From assembly GCA_013349595.1 (NCBI GenBank), contig DUZI01000019.1, forward strand, positions 1 to 12,824: a stretch of 12,824 nucleotides of DNA, in the 5' to 3' direction. The first letter of the stretch is position 1. Each line of letters begins with the position of its first letter. Made by a program: the position numbers and the translations under genes. Below are positions 1-7,025 of this stretch, piece after piece. This DNA comes from Nitrospirota bacterium (GTDB lineage: Bacteria > Nitrospirota > Thermodesulfovibrionia > Thermodesulfovibrionales > Dissulfurispiraceae). The notes under the pieces were generated by a model. The model was not told the origin of the DNA, made no database searches, and saw only the letters and a list, made by a program, of their open reading frames with translations.

Positions 1-90
1 ACATTTAAAACAATACCTTATGACAAAGCCCTAGGAACTTTTTTTATAAGGTGTCGTATAAAAATTCCACACCAGCCCTTCCTATCTTAC
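1..90. repeat. MITE-like repeat, copy 1 (cut by the window start)
   Basis: This stretch matches roughly 12602-12693 almost base for base and in the same orientation. Shared landmarks are TATGACAAAGCCCTAGGAAC, a run of T, ATAAGGTGTCGTATAAAAAT and CACCAGCCCTTC followed by TATCTTAC. Homology runs from position 1 and stops at position 90, where the two copies diverge sharply, so 90 is the right end of the element. The left half, carrying the partner terminal inverted repeat, would lie before the window. Inside it, ACCTTAT (15-21) and ATAAGGT (46-52) can pair as a hairpin; in copy 2 the left half of that hairpin is altered. There is no coding potential. I infer a non-autonomous mobile or interspersed repeat. 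Confidence 0.8.
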
Positions 91-170
91 TTGCTGATTT
101 TACTAAGCTTTTTAGTTCTATCGCTGATTTTGGGTTTTTTCTCATTATACCTAAAATAACTTTTTCCTGT

Positions 171-176
171 TATACT
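171..176 (+). promoter_or_regulatory. Possible -10 box directly before the deacetylase gene
   Basis: TATACT, five of six bases of the consensus -10 hexamer, ends 7 bases before the ATG at 184, so transcription would start at or within a base or two of the start codon. No convincing -35 hexamer lies at 16-18 bases upstream. No Shine-Dalgarno sequence is present in the 20 bases before the ATG. Together this suggests a leaderless mRNA, but it is only a pattern match. Confidence 0.35.
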
Positions 177-183
177 AAATTTC

Positions 184-930
184 ATGTTATTAGAACAAGA
201 AATTATACCATATAATATTTCTAATCCCATAGGCAACAAGGTTTTAGTCTTGGCACCTCACCCAGATGACGAAACCCTTGGTTGTGGCGGAACTTTAACT
301 CAACTCATAGAATCTGGTAATTGTATTAAGGTGTTGTTTTTAACAAGTGGCGACAAGTCAGACCCGGATAATCAATCTAATCATATAAAATATGATTTGC
401 CTCACATTACCGATTACTCTATTATGAGAGAAGACGAGGCAAAGAAGGCTTTAAAAATATTATCTATCAATGATTATTTATTTATGAGACAGCCTGATCG
501 TGAACTCCATTTTTATTATAAATCAGTAGAGACCATTTTAAAGATTGAGATAGAGAAATACAAACCTGATACTATTTACAGTCCATCTCCCCTTGAACTT
601 AATCCTGACCACAGAACCTGTGCAAAATTAATAATAGAATTACAGAGAGAAATAAAGGATTTTAAAATAGCATTTTATGAGGTAACCACACCTTTAAGAC
701 CAAACCTTCTTGTTGATGTAACAAGATATTTTGATAGAAAGATTTTAGCTTTGAGAGAATATAAATCTCAGTTAGGTCTCATTGATTATTCTTACTATAT
801 ATCAGCACTCAATAAATTTAGAGCAATTACAGTGGGAACTGCTTATTGTGAGTCCTATTGGATAATTAATCATCCAATCAGTGATGAAGATATCTGTAAT
901 TGGCTTTGTTATAGGACTAAACTCATATGA
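184..930 (+). CDS. PIG-L/LmbE-family zinc-dependent deacetylase
   Basis: This is a 248-residue protein of the PIG-L/LmbE superfamily, zinc hydrolases that remove N-acetyl groups from GlcNAc-containing substrates such as GlcNAc-inositol, bacillithiol or mycothiol precursors and cell-surface sugars. The signature is APHPDDE at residues 24-30: His26 and Asp29 would bind zinc and Asp28 act as the general base. The second metal motif is NPDH at 140-143, with His143 as the third ligand. The helix MREDEAKKAL (81-90) is also typical. There is no signal peptide or membrane segment, so it should be cytoplasmic. An in-frame stop at 157-159, with no start codon between it and 184, fixes the ATG; no ribosome binding site precedes it. 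Its stop overlaps the mazG start by 4 bases (ATGA), so the two are translationally coupled. The true substrate cannot be told from sequence; a glycosyltransferase lies three genes downstream. Confidence 0.85.
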   Translation: MLLEQEIIPYNISNPIGNKVLVLAPHPDDETLGCGGTLTQLIESGNCIKVLFLTSGDKSDPDNQSNHIKYDLPHITDYSIMREDEAKKALKILSINDYLFMRQPDRELHFYYKSVETILKIEIEKYKPDTIYSPSPLELNPDHRTCAKLIIELQREIKDFKIAFYEVTTPLRPNLLVDVTRYFDRKILALREYKSQLGLIDYSYYISALNKFRAITVGTAYCESYWIINHPISDEDICNWLCYRTKLI

Positions 931-1691
931 AAGAAATCGATTTGTTAATAGAAATTATGTCAAAACTAAGATCAAATAATGGCTGTCCTTGGGATAAAGT
1001 GCAAACCCATCAGTCACTAAAAGGATATTTGCTTGAAGAGACCTATGAGGTCATTGATACTATTGATAGGTCCAATTATGATGAACTCAAAGAAGAATTA
1101 GGAGATTTGCTTTTTCAGATAATCTTTCATTCACAACTTGCATCAGAAAAAGGATTCTTTGATTTTAAAGATGTTTGTTCTATTATTGCCAAAAAAATGA
1201 TAAGCAGACATCCTCATGTATTCTCAGATAAAAAGTTTGACTCCTTAGAGGAAGTATCAAAACAATGGCAAGAAAGAAAAAAAGAAGAAGGGAAAAATAA
1301 AGAATCTATTTTTGACGGCATTCCTTCTGAACTACCATCATTACTAAAAGCACAGAGGATACAATCAAGGGCATCCAAGGTTGGATTTGATTGGGACGAT
1401 GTGAAAGATGCAATGCCAAAGATATATGAAGAGATAGATGAGTTGAGAGACAACATCAATCGTGGTAATAGTGAAGGCATTGAAGAAGAATTAGGGGATA
1501 TTCTATTTTCAATAGTAAATGTTGCGCGTCTCCTTAAAATAAATTCTGAAGACGCACTCAGGAAAACTGTAAACAAATTCATACTTAGATTTCATCATAT
1601 TGAAACCTTTGCCAAAGACACAGGACGATCCATTAATGATTTGACTTTGAAGGAGATGGATGAACTTTGGGAGGCTACAAAAAAACTTTGA
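927..1691 (+). CDS. mazG: Nucleoside triphosphate pyrophosphohydrolase MazG
   Basis: This cytoplasmic enzyme hydrolyses (d)NTPs to NMP and pyrophosphate, which in E. coli clears aberrant nucleotides and lowers ppGpp under starvation. The 254-residue length and two tandem MazG domains match full-length MazG. Domain 1 has CPWDKVQTHQSL (20-31), the EE pair in YLLEETYEV (34-42) and EELGD (56-60). Domain 2 has IYEEIDEL (166-173) and EEELGD (186-191), with FHHIETFAK near the end. The acidic EExxE/EExxD positions are the Mg2+ ligands of the family, and in E. coli the C-terminal domain is the active one. The segment SKQWQERKKEEGKNKES (111-127) is the charged linker between the domains. The start lies inside the end of the deacetylase gene, with only a weak AGGA upstream, so translation probably depends on re-initiation. 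Its 3' end contains the -35 box of the next gene. Confidence 0.95.
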   Translation: MKEIDLLIEIMSKLRSNNGCPWDKVQTHQSLKGYLLEETYEVIDTIDRSNYDELKEELGDLLFQIIFHSQLASEKGFFDFKDVCSIIAKKMISRHPHVFSDKKFDSLEEVSKQWQERKKEEGKNKESIFDGIPSELPSLLKAQRIQSRASKVGFDWDDVKDAMPKIYEEIDELRDNINRGNSEGIEEELGDILFSIVNVARLLKINSEDALRKTVNKFILRFHHIETFAKDTGRSINDLTLKEMDELWEATKKL

Positions 1692-1716
1692 CTTTATAAT
1701 ATTCAAAGTGTTATAA
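1688..1716 (+). promoter_or_regulatory. Sigma-70-type promoter of the cold shock gene
   Basis: TTGACT (1688-1693) and TTATAA (1711-1716) are separated by exactly 17 bases. Each hexamer matches consensus at five of six positions. The -35 box overlaps the stop codon of mazG. Predicted initiation around 1722-1724 would give a leader of about 64 bases before the ATG at 1787, so the cold shock gene can be transcribed independently of mazG. A perfect TATAAT also occurs at 1694-1699 but has no good partner upstream. Confidence 0.65.
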
Positions 1717-1723
1717 AAGACAA

Positions 1724-1740
1724 CCTGTAATTATTGCAGG
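1724..1740 (+). promoter_or_regulatory. Hairpin at the 5' end of the cold shock mRNA leader
   Basis: CCTGTAA and TTGCAGG can pair (one G-U pair) around a 3-base loop. It falls at the predicted transcription start, so it would form the very first bases of the message. A 5'-terminal stem of this kind often slows RNA decay, and cspA-type leaders are known to be structured and temperature-responsive. The stem is visible; a regulatory role is inference. Confidence 0.35.
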
Positions 1741-1786
1741 AACAGTAAGCCTTTAAGAAGGTAAATTTAAGGAGGATGTAGAAGTT

Positions 1787-1990
1787 ATGGCAGTTGAAGG
1801 AAAAGTAAAATGGTTTAATGAAGCAAAGGGTTTCGGTTTTATACAACAGGATAATGGTCCTGATGTGTTTGTTCATTATTCATCTATTGAAAGCAACGGT
1901 TTTAAAACCTTAGCAGAGGGACAAAAGGTTAAATTCGACATTGTTGAAGGTGACCGCGGTCCTAAAGCAACTAATGTAACAAAAATCTAA
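1787..1990 (+). CDS. CspA-family cold shock protein
   Basis: This 67-residue protein is a single cold shock domain, a five-stranded OB fold that binds single-stranded RNA and DNA and melts mRNA structure. RNP1 is KGFGFI (14-19) and RNP2 is VFVHYSSI (27-34). The opening GKVKWFNEAKGFGFI and closing GPKATNVTKI are family hallmarks, and the length is the usual 65-70 residues. Translation starts at an ATG 10 bases after the strong ribosome binding site AAGGAGGA (1769-1776), the best in the plus-strand block. The gene has its own promoter upstream and a hairpin terminator immediately downstream, so it forms a single-gene unit between mazG and lipA. Whether it is cold-induced or constitutive like CspC/CspE cannot be told, so I give no paralogue symbol. 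Confidence 0.95.
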   Translation: MAVEGKVKWFNEAKGFGFIQQDNGPDVFVHYSSIESNGFKTLAEGQKVKFDIVEGDRGPKATNVTKI

Positions 1991-1996
1991 TAACTC

Positions 1997-2024
1997 AAGG
2001 GGGTTGTAAGGCCCCCCTTTTATA
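1997..2024 (+). terminator. Rho-independent terminator after the cold shock gene
   Basis: AAGGGGG (1997-2003) pairs with CCCCCTT (2013-2019), with two possible further G-U pairs inside, and is followed at once by TTTTATATT. It begins 6 bases after the stop codon. The GC-rich stem and T-tract stand out in an AT-rich background. It implies that lipA downstream needs its own promoter or depends on read-through. Confidence 0.85.
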
Positions 2025-2061
2025 TTAAATTTAAATCTTCTTTTTTAGCTCTCCATCTCAA

Positions 2062-2898
2062 ATGCCACTTCCTGCTTGGCTCAAAGTTAAAACAAAGGAA
2101 CTACATACTACAAAAAGTTTTTTGCGAAAATATAAACTTCATTCTGTCTGTGAAGAAACGCGTTGCCCAAATCAATCCTATTGTTTTAATAAACCAACTA
2201 CTGCATTTATGATACTTGGCGACTCTTGTTCAAGAGATTGTGCTTTTTGTGCTATATCACACGGCAATTTAAAAAAACCAGATCCTGATGAACCAAAAAG
2301 AATTGCCCATGCGGTTAAAGAAATGGGATTAAGATATGTAGTAATAACTTCCGTAACAAGAGATGATTTGGTTGATGGTGGCGCATCACATTTTGCAGAG
2401 ACCATCAAGGCAATAAAATCATTAACCAATACAAAGGTCGAAGTCCTCACTCCAGATTTTAAGGGTTCTTTTGATTCACTTAAAACTGTAATTGATGCAC
2501 AACCTCATGTCTTTAATCATAACCTTGAGACAGTTCAAAGACTCTACCCATATGTTAGAGCACAGTTTGACTACAAACTTTCTTTGGATGTTTTAAAAAA
2601 TGCCAAGACAATAAATCCAGATTTGAATATCAAATCAGGCTTTATGTTAGGATTGGGTGAAAACATACAAGAGGTTGAAACCCTTTTAAATGATTTAAAA
2701 ATAGCAGGTTGCGATATTGTTACTATTGGTCAATATTTAAGACCTTCCAAAAGGAATATACCTGTCAAAGAATATGTAAATCCAGATACCTTTGAGATGA
2801 TTAAAAATAAGGCACAAGAAATAGGTTTTAAGTTTGTTGCATGTGCACCTCTTGTAAGAAGTTCAATGAATGCAGAAGAAATCTTTGAGAATATTTAA
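2062..2898 (+). CDS. lipA: Lipoyl synthase LipA
   Basis: This radical SAM enzyme inserts two sulfurs into protein-bound octanoyl groups to make lipoyl cofactors for 2-oxoacid dehydrogenases and the glycine cleavage H protein. Both iron-sulfur sites are visible. The auxiliary cluster motif is Cys30-x4-Cys35-x5-Cys41 (VCEETRCPNQSYC), and the radical SAM CX3CX2C motif is Cys56, Cys60, Cys63 (CSRDCAFC). The C-terminal RSS (266-268) supplies the serine that ligates the auxiliary cluster in known LipA structures. At 278 residues it is at the short end of the family. The start PLPAWLKVK resembles the usual LipA N terminus. An in-frame stop at 2032-2034, with no start codon after it, makes the ATG at 2062 the first possible start; no ribosome binding site is seen there. 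lipB is not in the window, so where the octanoyl group comes from is unknown. Confidence 0.97.
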   Translation: MPLPAWLKVKTKELHTTKSFLRKYKLHSVCEETRCPNQSYCFNKPTTAFMILGDSCSRDCAFCAISHGNLKKPDPDEPKRIAHAVKEMGLRYVVITSVTRDDLVDGGASHFAETIKAIKSLTNTKVEVLTPDFKGSFDSLKTVIDAQPHVFNHNLETVQRLYPYVRAQFDYKLSLDVLKNAKTINPDLNIKSGFMLGLGENIQEVETLLNDLKIAGCDIVTIGQYLRPSKRNIPVKEYVNPDTFEMIKNKAQEIGFKFVACAPLVRSSMNAEEIFENI

Positions 2899-2905
2899 AT
2901 TATAA

Positions 2906-3868
2906 ATGCGAATATTATTCATTACTCATCCTTATCCAAATTATGTCCCTGATTTACTTTTACATGGGTTAAGAAAACTCCTGCAAAACAGGGTAATTGA
3001 TTATCCTAAAAAAGACTGCCTCTATCAAGGTTGTCTCGGCACTGGTGTATCTGATGAAAGTCTTTTGGTTAAAGGCTGGTTTCCTGATGACAATGATATT
3101 GATAGGGAGGATATTAAAAACAAAATAAGAAAAGATTATTTTAAATATATAATTGTTGATTTGCGAGCTTTTTCTTATTTTTTTAAAAACCTCTATCAGG
3201 GGGATCTAAGGTCTCTCTTGGTTCTAATTGATGGGGAAGATATTCCCCAAAGAATATCTCCTGGACCTTATGTAATATGCCAGAGAGAAACTGATGGATC
3301 GGATTTCAGTATCCCTTTGCCAATGGCAATCCCTGAAGAAATCATGCAATTGATTTACTCCTATGACACTATGGAAAAAAAATATTCTATTGGCTTTCTT
3401 GGTAGTTATAGTCCATTATGCTATGAGAGAAAAAATTTTATTGAAACAATAGCAACTCATTTCCCTGACTCACTTTTAAAGACAACTCCTGTCCCTACGG
3501 ATGATAATCCAATGCCCCAAGGAAGAATTGGAAGAATTGATTATTATAAAGCCCTTCAACAATGTAAGGTTGTTTTAAACATCAAAGGTGCAGGCTTTGA
3601 TACATTTAGATTCTGGGAAAACTTTTGCTGTAATGCAGTTCATTTATCTCAAAGGATGCCTCTATTTATACCTCATGATTTTCAGGAGAATAAGGATTTT
3701 TTGTCTTTCTCTACTGCAACTGAAATGATTACAAATGTTCGAAAAGTTCTTGATGGTCTTATAAATGATAGAGAAATGATATTAAGCTCCAGAGAAAGGA
3801 TGATAAAATATCACCTAACTACACATAGAGCTACTTATCTGCTAAACAAGTTAAAAGGCTATAAATGA
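2906..3868 (+). CDS. CgeB-like glycosyltransferase, GT-B type (substrate unknown)
   Basis: This 320-residue protein has the layout of the poorly characterised CgeB/YkvP-like branch of family 1 glycosyltransferases. The N terminus MRILFITHPYP is a Rossmann-type first strand. The C-terminal half (about 205-285) has the nucleotide-sugar-binding pattern: YYKALQQCKVVLNIKGAG, then DTFRFWENFCCNAVHLSQ, where Glu238 is the likely ribose-contacting acid, then an FIPHDF segment and ATEMITNVRKVL. The middle contains IGFLGSYSP, the usual start of the second lobe. No signal peptide or membrane helix is seen. It starts 7 bases after the lipA stop with at best a weak ribosome binding site, so it is probably cotranscribed. 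Donor and acceptor cannot be read from sequence. It could act on a surface glycan, and a sugar deacetylase lies three genes upstream. Confidence 0.65.
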   Translation: MRILFITHPYPNYVPDLLLHGLRKLLQNRVIDYPKKDCLYQGCLGTGVSDESLLVKGWFPDDNDIDREDIKNKIRKDYFKYIIVDLRAFSYFFKNLYQGDLRSLLVLIDGEDIPQRISPGPYVICQRETDGSDFSIPLPMAIPEEIMQLIYSYDTMEKKYSIGFLGSYSPLCYERKNFIETIATHFPDSLLKTTPVPTDDNPMPQGRIGRIDYYKALQQCKVVLNIKGAGFDTFRFWENFCCNAVHLSQRMPLFIPHDFQENKDFLSFSTATEMITNVRKVLDGLINDREMILSSRERMIKYHLTTHRATYLLNKLKGYK

Positions 3869-3882
3869 TAGTTGCATAAGTG

Positions 3883-4362
3883 TCAATTTGACCAGTTATA
3901 AAGATATATTTGAAGAAATATATTAGCAAATATCCCAGCTACAACATCGTCAAGAATAACTGCTAGTCCACCTTTGAGATACTTTTCAATATTTCTTATA
4001 GGAGGTGGTTTCACAATATCAAAAAATCTAAAAAGAATAAAGGCAACTAGCAGATTATTTAAATTAATCGGTATAGAAATCAGGGCTATAGCCTGTCCTG
4101 CAAATTCATCAATGACTATCTTTTTGTTGTCTTTATCCCAATAGTATTCACACCTTTGAGATGCCCATGTTCCTATAATCAATGTTATAAAAACCACAAA
4201 TAAAAGAACTATTAAGGAGGGTTTTATTAATGAAATAAAAATGATGGCAAATAAACTTGCCATAGTTCCCGGTGCAAACGGAATATAGCCAATACCTAAA
4301 AGAGAAGCAATAGATTTAGCAATTATTGAAGAATTTTTTGAATACAATGAACGGTCTATCAA
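3883..4362 (-). CDS. pgpA: Phosphatidylglycerophosphatase A
   Basis: This inner-membrane lipid phosphatase converts phosphatidylglycerol phosphate to phosphatidylglycerol, the last step of phosphatidylglycerol synthesis. Family motifs appear in order: GIGYIPFAPGTMAS (23-36), VIDEFAGQ (83-90), FRFFDIVKPPPI (111-122) and GGLAVILDDVVAG (131-143), whose acidic residues form the metal-dependent active site. Hydrophobic segments at about 33-64, 91-111 and 138-155 fit an integral membrane protein. The 159 residues are near the usual 160-170. The start is uncertain: the frame opens with TTG at 4362, without a ribosome binding site, and a second TTG lies five codons in; an in-frame TAA lies five codons upstream. 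It follows gyrB after 47 bases with no hairpin between, so it is probably the last gene of that unit. Its stop is 14 bases from the stop of the convergent glycosyltransferase. Confidence 0.93.
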   Translation of the reverse strand: MIDRSLYSKNSSIIAKSIASLLGIGYIPFAPGTMASLFAIIFISLIKPSLIVLLFVVFITLIIGTWASQRCEYYWDKDNKKIVIDEFAGQAIALISIPINLNNLLVAFILFRFFDIVKPPPIRNIEKYLKGGLAVILDDVVAGIFANIFLQIYLYNWSN

Positions 4363-4409
4363 AAGGTTAATAATTTAATAACCAACTTATTTGTTAAAAA
4401 AACTCTATA

Positions 4410-6896
4410 TTAAATATCAATATTCCTTGCCTCAAGAGAGTGTCTCATAATAAAGTCCTTTCTCTTTTCAACCTCCTGACTCATAAGTGTTTCAAAAACC
4501 TCTTCTGTTAAACTGTAATCTTCTATGGATACTTTTAAGAGGGTTCTCTTTTCAGGATCCATTGTCGTCTCCCATAACTGCTCAGGGTTCATCTCCCCAA
4601 GCCCTTTGTATCTCTGAATATTTAACCCCTTCTTAGAGGTTTCCATTATGATTGAAAGAAGTTCTGATATATCCTGAGCCTCTTTTTGTTCTGATTTAAT
4701 AGTTATAAAATAAGGTGGTTCACCTAAAGTTTTCTTTATTTCTTTATAAAGTCTATATATCTCTTCGTAATTTGATGAAACAATAAATCTATTTGACAGA
4801 TCAAATCGCAGGTTATCTTTTATTAATTCAACACCATAGCTATCGTGTTCTTCATCAAAGTATATATCTCCAATAATTGCATCTTTAAAATACACTTTCA
4901 TATCCGAAAGGGCCTTCTCGAAAGTATCTTTTGCTTTTAAAGTATCCCTAATTATAGACAACTCAATAGCCCTTTCAATCATTCCACGATGATAACCTTT
5001 TTTTTCTATCAATACCATCATCTTTATATAGTCACTTATCTTTTTTAGTAGATTATAAAGTGATTGTCCCTTCATAACCTCTTGTCCCTTGTTTATTGAC
5101 ACATCCTCTGTTGACATCTTTAAAAGTATCTTTTGAAGTTCTGCGTCACTTTTTACATAAACCTCATATTTACCTTTTTTTACCCTGAATAAGGGTGGTT
5201 GGGCAATATATAGATAACCTTTTTCTATCAATTCAGGCATCTGTCTGAAGAAAAAGGTCAATAATAAGGTTCTTATATGTGCACCATCAACATCAGCATC
5301 AGTCATAATAATAATCTTGTGATATCTTATTTTTGATATATCAAATTTATTTTCCCCTATACCAGTGCCGAGTGCTGTAATTAATGTGGTTATTTCGCCT
5401 GAGCGCAATAATTTCTCAAGGGCAGCCTTTTCAACATTTAAAATCTTTCCTCTCAAAGGTAATATTGCTTGAGTCTTTCTGTCTCTGCCTTGTTTTGCTG
5501 AACCGCCTGCTGAATCACCCTCTACTATAAAAACCTCAGATTTAGCAGGATTTCTTTCTGAACAATCTGCTAATTTACCAGGTAAACCTGTTACCTCAAA
5601 ACTGCCTTGCTTGTAAGAAAGTTCCTTTGCCTTTTTAGCCGCCTCTCTTGCCTTTGCTGCCCTTAATATCTTTTCACAGATTTTTCTTGCTACAGAGGGG
5701 TTTTCATGAAAATACTCGCTCAAAAAGGCATAGGTTTCTGAATTAACAAATCCCTCAATGTAACTGTTTCCAAGCTTCATCTTGGTCTGCCCTTCAAACT
5801 GAGGCTTTTGGAGATTTACACTTATAACTGCTGTCAGTCCTTCTCTTGCATCTTCTCCTGTCACATATTCATCTGAATCTTTCTTGTTGTCTTTTTTAAT
5901 ATTATTGGAAATATAACTCTTTACGGCTCTCGTAAAGGCAGACTTAAAACCACTCAAATGAGTGCCTCCCTCTTTAGTGTTGATGTTGTTTGCATAAGTT
6001 AATATGTTTTCATCGTAACCTTCATTGTACTGAAAGGCTATCTCAAGCTCAACCTCATCAATAAGTTCTTTTTCATTTGAAGATTCGGTCTTTTGTGCCT
6101 CCACTTTTTTCTTTGTATAGAAAGTTATTACCTGTGGATGAACATGTATTTTATTTTTGTTTTTATGCTCTACTAAAGATTTAATACCACCTTCATAACA
6201 GAACTCAAACTTTTTGCCTGTTGACTCTTCATCAATAGTGAGCTTCAAGCCTTTATTAAGATAAGCAAGCTCTCTAATCCTCTTTGAAAGAATGTCAAAT
6301 TGAAACTCTATAGTCTCGAAAATCTCTCCATCTGGTTTAAATCTTACACTTGTTCCCCTCTTTTTAGTCTTACCAGTAACTTTTAACTCACTAATAGGAA
6401 TACCTCTCTCATATCGCTGATTGAAGACCTTCCCATCTCTCTTGACTTCTATTTCAAGCCATTCTGAAAGGGCATTTACAACTGATAGTCCGACTCCATG
6501 GAGACCACCAGATACCTTATACGCTTCGTTGTGAAACTTGCCTCCTGCATGAAGCTCTGTAAGAACAACCTCAACTGTTGACCTCCCTGCCTCATCGTCA
6601 GGATGCACCTCTGTAGGAATACCCCTACCATCATCAGATACAGTGCAAGAACCATCAAGATGAATGATTACATTAATAATCGAACAACACTTATTAAGGG
6701 CTTCATCTACACTATTGTCAATAAGTTCATAAACAAGATGATGTAGTCCTTCTATTGCTGTATTACCAATATACATGGCAGGCCTTTTCCTAACAGCCTC
6801 AAGTCCCTTAAGCATTTTTATAGATTCAGAAGTATATTCACTTTCCAATGTTGTATTTGCTGTCTCAATAGTTCCATCTACCCTTGAATTAATCAT
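4410..6896 (-). CDS. gyrB: DNA gyrase subunit B
   Basis: This is the ATPase and TOPRIM subunit of DNA gyrase, which with GyrA introduces negative supercoils. The GHKL ATPase domain shows YELIDNSVDEA (56-66) with catalytic Glu57 and Asn61, DDGRGIP (88-94) and the lid GGLHGVG (130-136). QTKMKLGNS (370-378) carries the ATP-contacting lysine loop. The TOPRIM domain has VEGDSAGG (458-465) with Glu459, PLRGKILNVEKA (480-491) and DADVDG (533-538) with the Mg2+-binding aspartates. QRYKGLGEMNPEQLWETTM (761-779) closes the protein. Residues about 583-755 form the insertion found in Gram-negative GyrB, which argues for GyrB rather than ParE and explains the 828-residue length. About 25 extra residues precede the usual N terminus. 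The ATG sits 8 bases after AAAGAGGT (minus strand, about 6905-6912). gyrA, dnaA and recF are not nearby. Confidence 0.97.
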   Translation of the reverse strand: MINSRVDGTIETANTTLESEYTSESIKMLKGLEAVRKRPAMYIGNTAIEGLHHLVYELIDNSVDEALNKCCSIINVIIHLDGSCTVSDDGRGIPTEVHPDDEAGRSTVEVVLTELHAGGKFHNEAYKVSGGLHGVGLSVVNALSEWLEIEVKRDGKVFNQRYERGIPISELKVTGKTKKRGTSVRFKPDGEIFETIEFQFDILSKRIRELAYLNKGLKLTIDEESTGKKFEFCYEGGIKSLVEHKNKNKIHVHPQVITFYTKKKVEAQKTESSNEKELIDEVELEIAFQYNEGYDENILTYANNINTKEGGTHLSGFKSAFTRAVKSYISNNIKKDNKKDSDEYVTGEDAREGLTAVISVNLQKPQFEGQTKMKLGNSYIEGFVNSETYAFLSEYFHENPSVARKICEKILRAAKAREAAKKAKELSYKQGSFEVTGLPGKLADCSERNPAKSEVFIVEGDSAGGSAKQGRDRKTQAILPLRGKILNVEKAALEKLLRSGEITTLITALGTGIGENKFDISKIRYHKIIIMTDADVDGAHIRTLLLTFFFRQMPELIEKGYLYIAQPPLFRVKKGKYEVYVKSDAELQKILLKMSTEDVSINKGQEVMKGQSLYNLLKKISDYIKMMVLIEKKGYHRGMIERAIELSIIRDTLKAKDTFEKALSDMKVYFKDAIIGDIYFDEEHDSYGVELIKDNLRFDLSNRFIVSSNYEEIYRLYKEIKKTLGEPPYFITIKSEQKEAQDISELLSIIMETSKKGLNIQRYKGLGEMNPEQLWETTMDPEKRTLLKVSIEDYSLTEEVFETLMSQEVEKRKDFIMRHSLEARNIDI

Positions 6897-6966
6897 TTTT
6901 AAATACCTCTTTATGTTATTTATTAATATTTTTTATAGACTTTTGATGAATTAATTTTAGGCACTT

Positions 6967-6972
6967 ATTATA
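6967..6972 (-). promoter_or_regulatory. Candidate -10 box of a gyrB promoter
   Basis: On the minus strand a perfect TATAAT lies in the 129-base gap before gyrB. It would start transcription near 6960 and give a leader of about 64 bases. The best -35 match at an 18-base spacing is only CTGATT (three of six). The gap is far longer than others in this block, and a separate gyrB promoter would fit the supercoiling-sensitive control known for gyrase genes, but this is inference. Confidence 0.4.
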
Positions 6973-7025
6973 ACTTAATCGGGGTGAATAAATCAGCTTT
7001 TTTATTGAAATTACAAGGTCTTTTT

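Noticed and set aside
91..131. Repeated GCTGATTTT at 93-101 and 123-131
   Set aside because: Two 9-base AT-rich matches 30 bases apart are expected by chance in such sequence, and no further copies follow, so this is neither an iteron set nor a CRISPR.
1214..1582. 122-codon open frame on the minus strand
   Set aside because: It lies wholly inside mazG, which has full domain support, and its product has no recognisable motif or ribosome binding site.
2178..2450. 90-codon open frame on the minus strand
   Set aside because: It is antisense to the cysteine motifs of lipA and shows no family features.
3882..3892. Palindrome GTCAATTTGAC at the convergent junction of the glycosyltransferase and pgpA genes
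   Set aside because: The stem is only 3-5 pairs with almost no loop, is AT-rich and lacks a T-tract on either side, so it is not a credible terminator. It also lies in the pgpA coding end.
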